Notes under the pieces: generated by a model
Told to the model about the DNA's origin: nothing
Seen by the model: the letters and a program-made list of their open reading frames with translations, nothing else
Database searches by the model: none
DNA from: Acidobacteriota bacterium
Lineage (GTDB): Bacteria; Acidobacteriota; UBA6911; JACOSC01
Direction of reading: 5' to 3'
NCBI GenBank assembly: GCA_016179055.1
Contig: JACOSC010000306.1
Location: forward strand, 1-32,328
DNA length: 32,328 nt
Shown here: piece after piece, positions 17,571-26,194 of the stretch
How the letters are laid out: every line of letters begins with the position of its first letter
Position numbering within the stretch: position 1 is the first letter of the stretch
Position numbers and translations under genes: made by a program

Positions 17571-18953
17571 ATGCGTAACACACGCCTACAGAAAAAAACC
17601 ATAATCGAATTTTTGTTCATGGTCTTCGGCATTCTTAGTTTCGCCGCTTTTGCGGAAGAGCTGTCCGACCCGTTCTACTTGCAGCCGGCGCTCGACCTAT
17701 CACAAAAGATTCAGGACCGTCATCTGCCGTTTGACACGATCACCGATCCAGTCTTTGAATCGCCCGAGAGCGAAGTGGTGGCCAATCCCATCGCGCATTA
17801 CGGCGATTCCGCGATATGGACCGGACATTACCTGGCGGCGGAATCCTATCGGTTCGCCGTCACGGGCGATGCAGAAGCCTTGGATAACGCGCGGCGCGTT
17901 CTCGGCGGCATCCATCGTCTCATCAATGTGGGAGGAGCAGGATTGCTGGCTCGCTTCGCTCTTCCGCTGGAGTCTCCTTGGGCCGATCGCGTTTCCTGCC
18001 GACGCAGCAGTTTGATACCGCCCGGGATATGCACGAACCCGGATTGCCGCTATCAGGATACTTTTGAGGAGGTGGCTTACGTCTACACGGACAACGTCAG
18101 TCGGGACCAATACCTGGGTGTCGTGTTTGGCTTGGCCGTGGCCTATGAGCTTCTTCCGGATGAATCGACCCGATCGCTGATCCGCCAGGATATGGCGTCC
18201 ATAATTGATTACCTGGAATCGCACAATTGGAATGTGGCTTATCGAGACCGCTGCATTTCAACCACCTTTGTCATTCGTCCGGAACAAATTTTAAGCATAC
18301 TGCAGATTGGCAAGCTGGTTTGGCCGGAACGCTTTTCCGATACCTATGAACGTAATGCCCGCAATCTGTCCTCGTTGGTCAGCGTGCCGATCGTTACCGA
18401 GCTCGTGGATCGGCATAACTCATACTTCAAGTTTAATCTGGATCACATCGCGCTGTTCCATCTGGTGCGGCTCGAATCCAATCCGGTTTGGTATGATCGT
18501 TATTTCAGCGCATTTAGACTTTTGCGCGACGGATTACGCGAGCATCAAAACGCCCACTTCAATGCCATGGAGATCGGTGTGACCGGAGAAATTGCCGGCC
18601 CCCTCGTATCCGACACGAAAGATTTCCTGCGACTCTGGCTGCAGCGCCCGCGGCGCAACGTACTCGTCGTTAACAGTCCGCGCTGCGCTCAGGATTTGCG
18701 TTGCGTTCGAGATTCTTCCAGCCGGGAATGGCGCGCCGCCGACCCGTTGCCCATACCGCAGCGACCCACTACCGATTTTCTTTGGCAGCGCTCACCTTTC
18801 CAACTCGACGGTGGCGGCGATGGCCGCACCGAAGAAGCCGGTGTTGATTACGTGTTGCCGTACTGGATGCTGCGTTACTATCTGGAAGTCGTCACTCCCG
18901 CTTCCCTTCAAGATAAAGTTGACCGGATAGACCGGGGTTGCTCAGCCGAATAA
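17571..18953 (+). CDS. Secreted helical protein of unknown function
   Basis: 460 residues, family not recognised. The ATG has GGAGG five bases upstream. A signal peptide (FLFMVFGILSFAAFAEE) predicts export. The rest looks largely alpha-helical with repeated helix pairs (HYLAAESYRFAVTGDAEALDNARRV-type, then YLGVVFGLAVAYELLPD, HIALFHLVRL). This resembles alpha/alpha-toroid folds found in some glycan-active enzymes. Cysteines cluster in two places: SCRRSSLIPPGICTNPDC (near 145) and RCAQDLRCVRD (near 365). A conserved-looking C-terminal stretch GGGDGRTEEAGVDYVLPYWM might be a binding or active site. No catalytic motif can be named, so an enzymatic role is only a suggestion. It has its own promoter and no operon partner. 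Confidence 0.75.
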   Translation: MRNTRLQKKTIIEFLFMVFGILSFAAFAEELSDPFYLQPALDLSQKIQDRHLPFDTITDPVFESPESEVVANPIAHYGDSAIWTGHYLAAESYRFAVTGDAEALDNARRVLGGIHRLINVGGAGLLARFALPLESPWADRVSCRRSSLIPPGICTNPDCRYQDTFEEVAYVYTDNVSRDQYLGVVFGLAVAYELLPDESTRSLIRQDMASIIDYLESHNWNVAYRDRCISTTFVIRPEQILSILQIGKLVWPERFSDTYERNARNLSSLVSVPIVTELVDRHNSYFKFNLDHIALFHLVRLESNPVWYDRYFSAFRLLRDGLREHQNAHFNAMEIGVTGEIAGPLVSDTKDFLRLWLQRPRRNVLVVNSPRCAQDLRCVRDSSSREWRAADPLPIPQRPTTDFLWQRSPFQLDGGGDGRTEEAGVDYVLPYWMLRYYLEVVTPASLQDKVDRIDRGCSAE

Positions 18954-19291
18954 GCTCGCTTAGCCGGAACGGTTTGAGTTTCCTCTGAAGTTCATTGATG
19001 GATTGTAACGATTCAGCGGGCAGATAAAATATTCTTTCACGTTGGCCGAGCTACCATTATACGGGTACCCATGGCCTAATCCCTATCCCACCGTTGGGAT
19101 CTCCAGATCGGTCATGCTATCAGGACTCATCAAAGCGGATTCCTTCTTAAGGCCCCAGGAGTAATCCGGAAATAAGGGTTCAGGATCGCGACTAGATTAA
19201 CGTAGCAAGCGCAAGAACTCCCGTCGCCTTTGGGCCGCTATTTCAGTGCCTATAGATCAAACGAGGATGGTTGACGTCGGACCGTCAGCCA
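18954..19291. other. Intergenic stretch, no gene assigned
   Basis: I see no convincing coding region. A minus-strand frame of about 35 codons ending near 19093 reads like a protein tail but has no start codon or recognisable family, so it is at most a remnant. No terminator with a T-run follows the 460-residue gene. Confidence 0.4.
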
Positions 19292-19320
19292 TTGCACGAA
19301 GAGTTCTTTACCTTTATCAT
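19292..19320 (+). promoter_or_regulatory. Promoter abutting the next start codon (possible leaderless mRNA)
   Basis: TTGCAC (19292-19297), a 17-bp spacer and TATCAT (19315-19320) place the expected transcription start at about 19327-19329, on the ATG itself. No Shine-Dalgarno sequence precedes this gene. Confidence 0.45.
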
Positions 19321-19328
19321 AATAGCCT

Positions 19329-20444
19329 ATGTATTGGAAACACGCTCTGTGGGGTCTTGTGGTATTGATGGGCATGGCGCCGGCCCTGGCCGAGCCGGCG
19401 TCCCCGTCGCCGGATATCGGCGATTTCCGTCTGAACCACGATCCGATTACAGGCTCCGTAACCCTATTGTCCGAAGAGAGCCTTACCCCGGAGAACATCG
19501 GCCTCGCGCGGCCGGACCAAGCTGATATTTTGCGCGAGTATGGTTTTATAAAAGGCGCCAAGTTCTTTTACGAGGGCGCCCAAGGCCCGCTCGAGGTAAC
19601 GCTCTATATCATGAAAGATTTCAAGGCGGCCTTCGGCCTCTATTCCTATCTAAAAATGTCTGGTGGGAAAAGCGTCCATGTCGGAGACGGCAGCATCGGC
19701 GCCGCCGATGAAATTGTATTCTGGCAATCAAGGTATTGTTTTCACATCAAGGGCCCGAATTCCTCGACAAAGTCCCTTAGCCACAAGGTAGCGCAAACGT
19801 TCGCTCAGCGCATTCCACAACACGGTACCGTCCCGGCGCTTGTCTCGTACCTCCCGGAAAACGGTCTGCAGAGCAAATCCGTCCGCTACCTGCTGGGACA
19901 GGCTGGGTTCCAGCGTTTTATCGACCTTAAGACCGGAGTAGAAGCCTTAGGATTTAAAGATGAGGCTGAAGCCATCATCGCGGATTATACGGTGGACCGG
20001 CAAACCGGAAAAATCGTCCTGCTGGCCTACCCGAGTCACCCGTTGGCCATCCATTACTATAAAGCTATAGAATCCCAAGTCGAAGATCAAAAACGTTTCG
20101 GGTCTATCCATACGAAACGGGCCGGCGTAATCATCGCCTTATTGACCGGTGATTTCGATTCGGCCACCGCCAACAAGCTCCTTGGCGAGATCACCTACGC
20201 GGACTCCGTTCGCTGGGTTTATGATAAACGGCGCTTACTCGGGCGATGGAATCCAAATTATAGCGCGGTGCCTGTTCTCGGCGCCGTGGTCAATTCTATA
20301 ATTTTTACGGCATTTTTGTGTTTGGCAACTTTGATGGCTGGCTTACTGGTGGGCAGTCTGCAGTTTTACAGACGATGGCGGGCTGAGCGCCCGATCGAGG
20401 AGACCAACCCGGTCTTGATACGTTTGAATCTCAGCGGCGATTAA
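19329..20444 (+). CDS. Exported, C-terminally anchored DUF6599-like protein
   Basis: 371 residues. A short signal peptide (ALWGLVVLMGMAPALAEP) leads to a periplasmic part with features of an acidobacterial family that I recall as DUF6599 (assignment from memory). These include an early ITGSVTLLSEESL segment, LREYGFIKGAKFFYEG, and a mixed alpha/beta core with FGLYSYLKM. A transmembrane helix near 320-345 (IIFTAFLCLATLMAGLLVG) is followed by a basic cytoplasmic tail (FYRRWRAER). The protein would thus sit in the inner membrane with its bulk outside. No catalytic motif is seen and function is unknown. It lacks a ribosome-binding site, and a promoter-like sequence ends at its start. The next gene downstream is a rhomboid protease, but a 272-bp gap argues against a tight operon. 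Confidence 0.75.
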   Translation: MYWKHALWGLVVLMGMAPALAEPASPSPDIGDFRLNHDPITGSVTLLSEESLTPENIGLARPDQADILREYGFIKGAKFFYEGAQGPLEVTLYIMKDFKAAFGLYSYLKMSGGKSVHVGDGSIGAADEIVFWQSRYCFHIKGPNSSTKSLSHKVAQTFAQRIPQHGTVPALVSYLPENGLQSKSVRYLLGQAGFQRFIDLKTGVEALGFKDEAEAIIADYTVDRQTGKIVLLAYPSHPLAIHYYKAIESQVEDQKRFGSIHTKRAGVIIALLTGDFDSATANKLLGEITYADSVRWVYDKRRLLGRWNPNYSAVPVLGAVVNSIIFTAFLCLATLMAGLLVGSLQFYRRWRAERPIEETNPVLIRLNLSGD

Positions 20445-20716
20445 GCGTCCGAGACGCTACCAAGACTCGAGAAGTCAGAATTCAGGAGCCAGAGAACGCG
20501 ACGCCATTGGAAAAGGTTCCGAGACCTACGGAAGGACTTTCCTCCTCTGCGTGTCCGTGTCGTGGTTCCGATAGGGGTGCCCAGCCACGCGGTATATCTG
20601 TGGATGAGACGTAGGGTGGAAATCTCCTTGCACGGATCTGTAGAGGGCCTCGGTTGGGAAACTGGCCGAGGCTACTCGATCTTGCCGTGTAATAGTGTTT
20701 ATTCTGGTTTGTTTTT
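20445..20716. other. Intergenic gap with two small hairpins
   Basis: AGCGTC-CGA-GACGCT directly after the 371-residue gene may act as a weak transcript end. GCCTCGG/CCGAGGC (20647-20653 with 20666-20672) forms a 7-bp stem in the presumed leader of the rhomboid gene. No gene is seen. Confidence 0.4.
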
Positions 20717-21439
20717 ATGATTCCATTGAAGGATTTAACCGCTCCGCGCAAAATCCCCGCCGGGGTTTGCCTGATTATTGCCCTTAATCTGATGGCTTTC
20801 CTCTTCGAACTCACTTTAAACCGGCGGGAACTGCAAGGGCTTGTTTATTTATTTGGCGTAATCCCCGCCCGATTTTTCAGCTCGGACGACGTACTGGCCA
20901 TACCGGATCAGATGACCATGCTTAGCATGGTCACCTCGATGTTCCTCCATGGCGGTTGGACCCACATTTTAGGCAATATGTTATATCTTTGGGTTTTTGG
21001 CAAGAGCGTGGAATCCCGGCTCGGTCATGGTCGGTTTCTCCTTTTTTATTTACTCTCCGGGATCGGCGCGGCTATTGTGCACGTGGTGTTCAATATTGAT
21101 TCCCCAACTCCCACACTGGGAGCGAGTGGCGCGGTGGCCGGTGTGCTCGGGGCCTATATAGTCACTTTTCCGCAGGGCCGCATTCTCACTTTGGTTCCCT
21201 TTATTTTTCTACTGACGTTGGAGCTGCCGGCGGTCATAGTCATCGGCGTATGGTTTATAACGCAGCTTTTCAATGGAACCGCGGCGATTGTGGATCCTCG
21301 ACAAATGTCCGGAGTCGCTTGGTGGGCCCATATTGGCGGATTTGTAGTCGGCATATTGCTCATGAAAGTGTTGCAGCCGCCCCGCCGCTCCAGTTGGGAC
21401 TATGAAGGTCCCTACTACAGCCGTCATTGGGACCGCTAG
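20717..21439 (+). CDS. Rhomboid family intramembrane serine protease
   Basis: Rhomboids cut transmembrane substrates within the membrane using a Ser-His dyad. This 240-residue protein has about six hydrophobic helices. The family motif HGGWTHILGNMLYLWVFG is at residues 78-95, with His83 and Asn87 lining the active site. The nucleophile Ser137 is in TLGASGAVAG and the base His205 in WWAHIGGFVVG, so all key residues are present. The cytoplasmic tail (PPRRSSWDYEGPYYSRHWDR) is short. It resembles the bacterial subgroup with an extended loop after helix 1. There is no clear ribosome-binding site before the ATG; the preceding bases are T-rich. It converges on motB with 44 bp between stop codons. 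Substrates cannot be inferred. Confidence 0.92.
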   Translation: MIPLKDLTAPRKIPAGVCLIIALNLMAFLFELTLNRRELQGLVYLFGVIPARFFSSDDVLAIPDQMTMLSMVTSMFLHGGWTHILGNMLYLWVFGKSVESRLGHGRFLLFYLLSGIGAAIVHVVFNIDSPTPTLGASGAVAGVLGAYIVTFPQGRILTLVPFIFLLTLELPAVIVIGVWFITQLFNGTAAIVDPRQMSGVAWWAHIGGFVVGILLMKVLQPPRRSSWDYEGPYYSRHWDR

Positions 21440-21483
21440 CCCCCCTCCGATTCAAGATTGGCGGCGCGGTTGAGATATAGCCG

Positions 21484-22326
21484 TTACCGTTCGGCGGGCG
21501 GTGATTCGGCGCGCCCGGGCGGCTCTTCTTGCTGTGCCGTACGATCATTCAATACCACGATATCCACACGGCGATTCATCGCCCGCCCTTGTAGGGTCGT
21601 ATTGATGGCCACGGGATGGTACTCCCCATAACCGGCAATGGCCAACTTGTGCGGTGGGTACCCAAACTTTCCTATCAGGTAGTTGGAAATGAACATGGCA
21701 CGCGCGGTGGAGAGCTCCCAGTTGGACGGAAATTGTCCGGTGCTAATCGGCTGATTATCGGTATGACCCTCCACGCGTATGTAATTGGGCAGAGCCAAGA
21801 GAGCGGAGGCCACACGGTCTAAGACCGCGGTCGAAGCTGGACGTACCACCGCCGAGCCGGAGTCAAAGAAAGCCGTTTCGGCAAGACTGATGATTAAACC
21901 GCGATGGTCTATGCGCCACTCAACCTCTTGGTCAAGGCTGCCCTCGTTCGCCGCATCCTCGGCCATTTTCTCCTCAATTTTTTGCTTGATGGCGAGGGCT
22001 TCTGCTCCAGAGCTGATTTCCGGCGCCGGGGCCGGCACCAGCACCGACAACTTGGTCGTGCGTTGGAAAGGTTCCAATAACTGCACGCTATCGGGCAGCG
22101 AGCCGGAGTTTTCCATGGGAAGGCTGTGCCCCATGGCCCCAAAAACGCCTAGCTCCTGGAAAGCGGTCTGTACGGCTCTCGCCAGTTTTCCGACTTTTCT
22201 TTGATCGACTTGGGAGGCAGAAAACATCACGACAAAGAAGGCAAATAGCAATGTGATGAAATCGGCATAAGACACCAACCAGCGCTCGTGATTGACGTGC
22301 TCAGGATGTTTCTTCTTTCTGGCCAT
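21484..22326 (-). CDS. motB: Flagellar motor stator protein MotB
   Basis: MotB pairs with MotA to form the proton-driven stator. It couples ion flow to flagellar rotation and clamps the unit to peptidoglycan. From the ATG at 22326 the protein has 280 residues. A basic N terminus (ARKKKHPEHVNHERW) is followed by one transmembrane helix beginning SYADFITLLFAFFVVMFSAS, where Asp22 is the essential proton-binding residue. The C-terminal OmpA-like domain has VEGHTDNQPI, NWELSTARA and NRRVDIVV, the peptidoglycan-binding signature. An AGGA lies five bases before this start, and the longer frame to 22383 would add residues not typical of MotB. It is last in the unit flbD-motA-motB, 92 bp after motA. 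Asp at the ion site and the overall type suggest H+ rather than Na+, with modest certainty. Confidence 0.93.
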   Translation of the reverse strand: MARKKKHPEHVNHERWLVSYADFITLLFAFFVVMFSASQVDQRKVGKLARAVQTAFQELGVFGAMGHSLPMENSGSLPDSVQLLEPFQRTTKLSVLVPAPAPEISSGAEALAIKQKIEEKMAEDAANEGSLDQEVEWRIDHRGLIISLAETAFFDSGSAVVRPASTAVLDRVASALLALPNYIRVEGHTDNQPISTGQFPSNWELSTARAMFISNYLIGKFGYPPHKLAIAGYGEYHPVAINTTLQGRAMNRRVDIVVLNDRTAQQEEPPGRAESPPAER

Positions 22327-22418
22327 AGTGATCCTATAGTGATTAGATGGCCCTATCCGCCGATCGACGACGACGCAGCCCACCGGATGTCATACATGGT
22401 TTGGTCAGCGCGGCCGCT

Positions 22419-23210
22419 TCAAGCGGCGCGACGATCCGCCGAAGGACTATCGGCCGAGTTGGGAATTTCACCGACGAAGTACGATCGCAATTTGGCGTCT
22501 ATTAGACGCGGGTTCATGCCCTCGACAATGGAGGCCACCGCGTCCAGCATGGCATATTTTCGCTTAATGCCATGCTTGGCTTTCAACTTGAGCTTGTTGG
22601 CAGCCGGAAGAAAAACGATATTAGCCAGCCCGACGCCGTAGATAGTGGCGACGAAGGCCACGGCAATGCCCTTTCCGACCTCCTCTATATTGTCGAGATG
22701 TTGCATGACTTGAATGAGTCCCAGCACGGCGCCGATAATTCCAATGGTAGGGGCAAAGCCGCCGGCCGCTTCAAAAACCTTCGGAGAATCCTCGGCGTGC
22801 TCTTCCATTTGCTCGATGCGCAATTCCAAGCTCTGTCGCATCTCCTTGGGATCGATGCCATCTACGGCCATTCGCAAAGCCTCTCCCAAAAACTCGTCCG
22901 ACGTTTTCGGGATTTCCGGCTCTAATGAAACAAGACCTTCTTTACGCGCTTTGGTGGCAAAGGATACTAACTCTTTAACCAGTTCTTCCGGGCTATGCGC
23001 CTTGTCAAAGAAGAGGTCCTTAATAGATTTGATCGATCCGATAAAGGTTTTTAATGGGAAGGCAATCATGACGGCGCCCATGGTCCCGCCTCCCACAATC
23101 ATGGCCGCGGTGGGTTGTAAGATCTGCATAAGCGAACCGCCTTCGATCGCTTGCCCCCCCAAAATCCCCACGGCAGCAATTATGAACCCCAAGATGGTTG
23201 CAAGATCCAT
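22419..23210 (-). CDS. motA: Flagellar motor stator protein MotA
   Basis: 263 residues, the usual MotA length, with four transmembrane segments: residues 3-20, 32-52, and two around 150-205. The large cytoplasmic loop carries the conserved ARKEGLVSLEPEI stretch, which contacts the rotor protein FliG. The proline-containing helix GGFAPTIGIIGAVLGLIQVM includes the conserved functional proline. Hydrophobic helix 4 reads GIAVAFVATIYGVGLANI. The start at 23210 has a purine-rich GGGAGAAG about ten bases upstream. It lies 39 bp after flbD and 92 bp before motB, and should be transcribed with them from the sigma-28 promoter. No MotA residue of known importance appears lost. Confidence 0.95.
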   Translation of the reverse strand: MDLATILGFIIAAVGILGGQAIEGGSLMQILQPTAAMIVGGGTMGAVMIAFPLKTFIGSIKSIKDLFFDKAHSPEELVKELVSFATKARKEGLVSLEPEIPKTSDEFLGEALRMAVDGIDPKEMRQSLELRIEQMEEHAEDSPKVFEAAGGFAPTIGIIGAVLGLIQVMQHLDNIEEVGKGIAVAFVATIYGVGLANIVFLPAANKLKLKAKHGIKRKYAMLDAVASIVEGMNPRLIDAKLRSYFVGEIPNSADSPSADRRAA

Positions 23211-23249
23211 TTCTTATCTTCTCCCGGCGAAACTCCGAAGCATGACTAC

Positions 23250-23510
23250 CTACTTAGTTTCCGATTTATTCTCGACTAGGATAGGGACGAAAGGGACCAC
23301 ATCAGAGCATTGATGCAGTATTTCCAAACCACTTAGCACTTTTCGTTTATAGGCAATAATTTTTTCGATCACGTCGTCTACGGATTCGAGGACCACATGC
23401 TTTTCGCCATTTATAAGGGTAATAACCGTATCGGGAGTCGATTCAATGTATTGGATAAGATCGGAATTGACCACCGATTCCTTCTGATTGAGCTTGGTGA
23501 GCTTTATCAT
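23250..23510 (-). CDS. flbD: FlbD-family flagellar protein
   Basis: 86 residues from the ATG at 23510 (MIKLTKLNQKESVVNSDLIQ). The small FlbD family of spirochetes, clostridia and related diderms is recognised by the pattern I-LT-LN---VVN-DLI-YIE-TPDTVITL-NG-K-VV-ES-DEVI, all matched here. Its role is not well defined; it sits in flgE-flbD-motA-motB-fliL clusters, and here too it heads motA-motB. A possible GGTGGAG lies eight bases upstream. The longer open frame to 23663 is excluded because the sigma-28 promoter at 23551-23578 lies within it. The C-terminal tail (LVENKSETK) is charged. Neighbouring flgE and fliL are absent, so this is a detached part of the usual cluster. Confidence 0.9.
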   Translation of the reverse strand: MIKLTKLNQKESVVNSDLIQYIESTPDTVITLINGEKHVVLESVDDVIEKIIAYKRKVLSGLEILHQCSDVVPFVPILVENKSETK

Positions 23511-23550
23511 AATTACAACTCCACCTGCACGCCATGGTGCTCCACATGAC

Positions 23551-23578
23551 TTATCGGAAAAACGCCTGCCGAACTTTA
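23551..23578 (-). promoter_or_regulatory. Sigma-28 (FliA) promoter of flbD-motA-motB
   Basis: Read on the minus strand: TAAAGTTC (23578-23571), 12 bp, then TCCGATAA (23558-23551). The sigma-28 consensus is TAAAGTTT, 11 bp, GCCGATAA, so each box matches at seven of eight positions with one extra spacer base. Initiation near 23544 would give a leader of about 34 nt that ends in the flbD ribosome-binding site. It marks the unit as late-class, FliA-dependent flagellar genes. Confidence 0.8.
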
Positions 23579-23766
23579 GAAAAAATCGTAACTTCTCAAG
23601 CGGCTGGAATTCCGGCGTACGACGCCAGAGCCAGAAATGGCTACTTTGGAAAGACAGTACCATAACCCGTACGAGTTGGAACCAACCAGGTTAAAATACA
23701 AAAAGTTGAGGACGCAGGAAAACCGTCAAATACCCGCATGCATAAAACGTGGAAGGCTACCTCAAA

Positions 23767-23965
23767 AAATATTTAAAACTGTTCACGGGGATCGGGGGTC
23801 AGAGATCAGAGGCTGAGGGCCCGGGGGTGCCGATGACTGTTAGGAATTATTGTGATTTAGAGATTGGGTAGTGGGGTGGATGTTTAACGGATTGAGGACG
23901 GGTTGGAAAAGAAATCCAACCAATATCGCCCGACCCCTGATTCCCGTGAACGGTTACAAATATTT
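23767..23965. repeat. MITE-like inverted-repeat element, copy B, with possible target duplication
   Basis: Second copy of the element at 6416-6596. The body is about 23775-23957, starting AACTGTTCACGGGGATCGGG and ending CCCGTGAACGGTTAC. It is flanked on both sides by AAATATTT (23767-23774 and 23958-23965), which may be an 8-bp target duplication, though the word is palindromic and could also extend the inverted repeats. An internal hairpin GGTTGG/CCAACC (near 23900-23920) has a variant counterpart in copy A. No coding capacity. It sits in the divergent region between flbD and the S55-type gene. Confidence 0.8.
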
Positions 23966-24122
23966 TACCCGTTTCAGCACAATCTCATCTTGTCCGATGT
24001 TAAGAGATAAAAGTCCGCGGCCTGAAGACGATAGTTTGCCGGCTAATCTAATTCTTCTCCCTTTTGAGCGAAAATCGCGGTACAATAGAGGGGCCATAAA
24101 TGTACAGGATGGTTTTTAAGCT

Positions 24123-25991
24123 ATGCACATGACCCAAACACCCCCCACACCCTTACGCAAACTCCCACCTAGAAAAAAATGCTTGCTTCTCACCGCCGCT
24201 CTGGTTCTGTTGATCGGCGTATCGGCGCCGGCGGCGGACACGTTTTTTCCGCTGAAGCAAGTGCGCCCCGGCATGCGTGGGATTGGAAAAACAGTCTTTA
24301 ACGGAAATAAGATAGAAGAATTTAATTTTGAAGTTCTTGGGGTATTGCAGAACATCGGCCCCAAACAAAATGCCGTTTTAGCGCGTCTCTATGGCGGCCC
24401 GCTGGAAAGAACCGGGGTATATCACGGCATGAGTGGAAGCCCCGTCTACATCGATGGCAAGCTGCTCGGCGCCGTAGCCTTTGCGCTGCCGTTTTCCAAG
24501 GAGCCCATCGCCGGCATTACCCCGATTGAAGAAATGATTTCCATATTTGAAGAACAGCCTGGGATGGCGCCTGGTCCAAAGATTCAGATGGGCCATCTGC
24601 ACTGGCGAGAGTTCAATGGGTCGGGCGTCGCCAAGCCGGAACCCAACACGCTCACGAGCGATGCGGCGCCTGTCGCCGGTCGGCCGGAGAGAGTGGGCTC
24701 GATGGGGCATGGCTTGCAGCCGATCGCCACACCCATCACCTTGGCCGGATTTAGCACACGAGCCATAGAGCAGTTCGCCCCTTACTTCGAGTCGTTGGGG
24801 CTCCGTCCGGTTCTCGGCGGCGGTAGCGCCCCCGATTTGGAAGACGACGGTGTCCCGCTGCAGCCCGGCTCACCGCTGAGCGTCCAATTAGTGCGCGGCG
24901 ATCTTAACATTAATGCCAGTGGCACAGTCACCCACGTGGACGGCCGACGCATTTATGCCTTCGGCCACCCTTTTCTGAGCGCCGGCTTTACGCAATTGCC
25001 GTTTAACAAAGACCGCGTGCTCGCCATTTTACCCAGTCTTTTCGCCTCCTCGCGCATATCGGTATCGACGAAACCGCTGGGAGTCATTCAGCAAGATCGC
25101 GCCACGGGCATACTGGGCAAACTGGACGCCGCCGCCCGCATGATTCCGGTTCATCTTAAGCTGCACACCAGCCGCAACGCCGAATCGTCTTATGATTTTG
25201 AAGTCGTCAGAGACTCGTTCTTGTCGCCGTTGCTGCTAAACTTTTCTGTTTTTAGCGCCATACAATCCTCTGAACGCGGAGCGGGTAAGGCCACTCTGCG
25301 CTTGAAGGGAAAAATCGCCGTGAAAGGCCACCCCGAAGTTGCCCTGGAAGATACTTTCTCCGGCGGATCAAATCCAGCTCTCATGGCCTCGTTATCGGTA
25401 GCTTCGCCTTTGCACTATTTGCTCTCCAGCGGATTTGAAACGACCGAGGTGGAACGGATTGACCTTGCTATTACATCGATCGAGGAGGAGCGGACCGTCC
25501 TATTCAACAACGTTACTTATGACAAAACCAAGGTCAGGCCCGGAGCCGAGATTATGATTGCCGTCAATCTCAAGAAGGCTAACCAGGAAGCCATCACGGA
25601 AACCTATGCCGTCAAAATTCCCGACAAGCTCACGCCTGGTCCGCTTTCTATTCTGATCTGCGATGGCGATACGCTTAGCCAACTGGACGCGCGCGAAATG
25701 CCGCAACAGATTGTGCCGGAAAATTTGAACCAGATCATACGCGCGATTAATAATTTGAAGAAGAACGATCGTCTTTATGTGCGTCTATTTCGTCGGGAGC
25801 GGGGAGCCATCATCAAGGGGGAGGGTTTCCCAAGTTTACCGCCGTCGGTCTTATCCATCATCAATGCTAAGAAAGCCTCAGGAGGCGTCCAGCCGTTAAG
25901 CCTCACCAGCCTCGCCGAGTATGAATTACAGCCGACGGATTACGTTATTAGCGGTCAAAAGCAAATTGAAGTCGAAGTTATTTCCGGTTAA
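24123..25991 (+). CDS. Secreted SpoIVB-peptidase (S55)-like protein
   Basis: 622 residues. A signal peptide or anchor (CLLLTAALVLLIGVSAPAAD) is followed by a serine-protease-like domain with GMRGIGKTVF (50-59), HGMSGSPVYIDGKLLGAVAF (101-120) and GITPIEEM (131-138). GMSGSP is the S55 nucleophile motif, making Ser104 the candidate. The other S55 motif, G-(A/S)-F/L-GHP, appears later as YAFGHPF with His282, preceded by GTVTHVDGRRI. In SpoIVB the histidine comes before the serine, so the order here looks reversed. The C-terminal 300 residues are beta-rich and unassigned. S55 proteins in spore formers signal across membranes, but here a sporulation role is unlikely; an envelope protein is inferred. 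The start ATG has only a weak AGGA, and TACAAT at 24081 could be a -10 element. Confidence 0.8.
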   Translation: MHMTQTPPTPLRKLPPRKKCLLLTAALVLLIGVSAPAADTFFPLKQVRPGMRGIGKTVFNGNKIEEFNFEVLGVLQNIGPKQNAVLARLYGGPLERTGVYHGMSGSPVYIDGKLLGAVAFALPFSKEPIAGITPIEEMISIFEEQPGMAPGPKIQMGHLHWREFNGSGVAKPEPNTLTSDAAPVAGRPERVGSMGHGLQPIATPITLAGFSTRAIEQFAPYFESLGLRPVLGGGSAPDLEDDGVPLQPGSPLSVQLVRGDLNINASGTVTHVDGRRIYAFGHPFLSAGFTQLPFNKDRVLAILPSLFASSRISVSTKPLGVIQQDRATGILGKLDAAARMIPVHLKLHTSRNAESSYDFEVVRDSFLSPLLLNFSVFSAIQSSERGAGKATLRLKGKIAVKGHPEVALEDTFSGGSNPALMASLSVASPLHYLLSSGFETTEVERIDLAITSIEEERTVLFNNVTYDKTKVRPGAEIMIAVNLKKANQEAITETYAVKIPDKLTPGPLSILICDGDTLSQLDAREMPQQIVPENLNQIIRAINNLKKNDRLYVRLFRRERGAIIKGEGFPSLPPSVLSIINAKKASGGVQPLSLTSLAEYELQPTDYVISGQKQIEVEVISG

Positions 25992-26194
25992 GCCCGATGA
26001 CCGGTCGAGGGATTTCCAGTTTCCGTCCATCAGGCGGGTTGGCCGGAACCGTGCGGACGCCGAAGGCGCGACACACTGGGGAGAGGCACCGAGCCTGTCA
26101 GAGCATCAAATATTTTAGCAGCATTCCCGGGAGAAAACTTGTTCATTGGCTCCGCCGCGTAAAACACGCTCTCTTGTTGAGCTAAATCGAAGGC

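Noticed and set aside
17108..17578. 156-codon plus-strand frame over the palindrome
   Set aside because: It runs through inverted repeats, has no ribosome-binding site and overlaps the promoter and start of the 460-residue gene.
19093..19200. Minus-strand frame ending in SMTDLEIPTVG
   Set aside because: About 35 codons, no proper start or ribosome-binding site, no family recognised; at most a remnant.
20482..20814. 110-codon minus-strand frame
   Set aside because: Overlaps the rhomboid coding start antisense and has an implausible Arg/Pro/Ser-rich composition.
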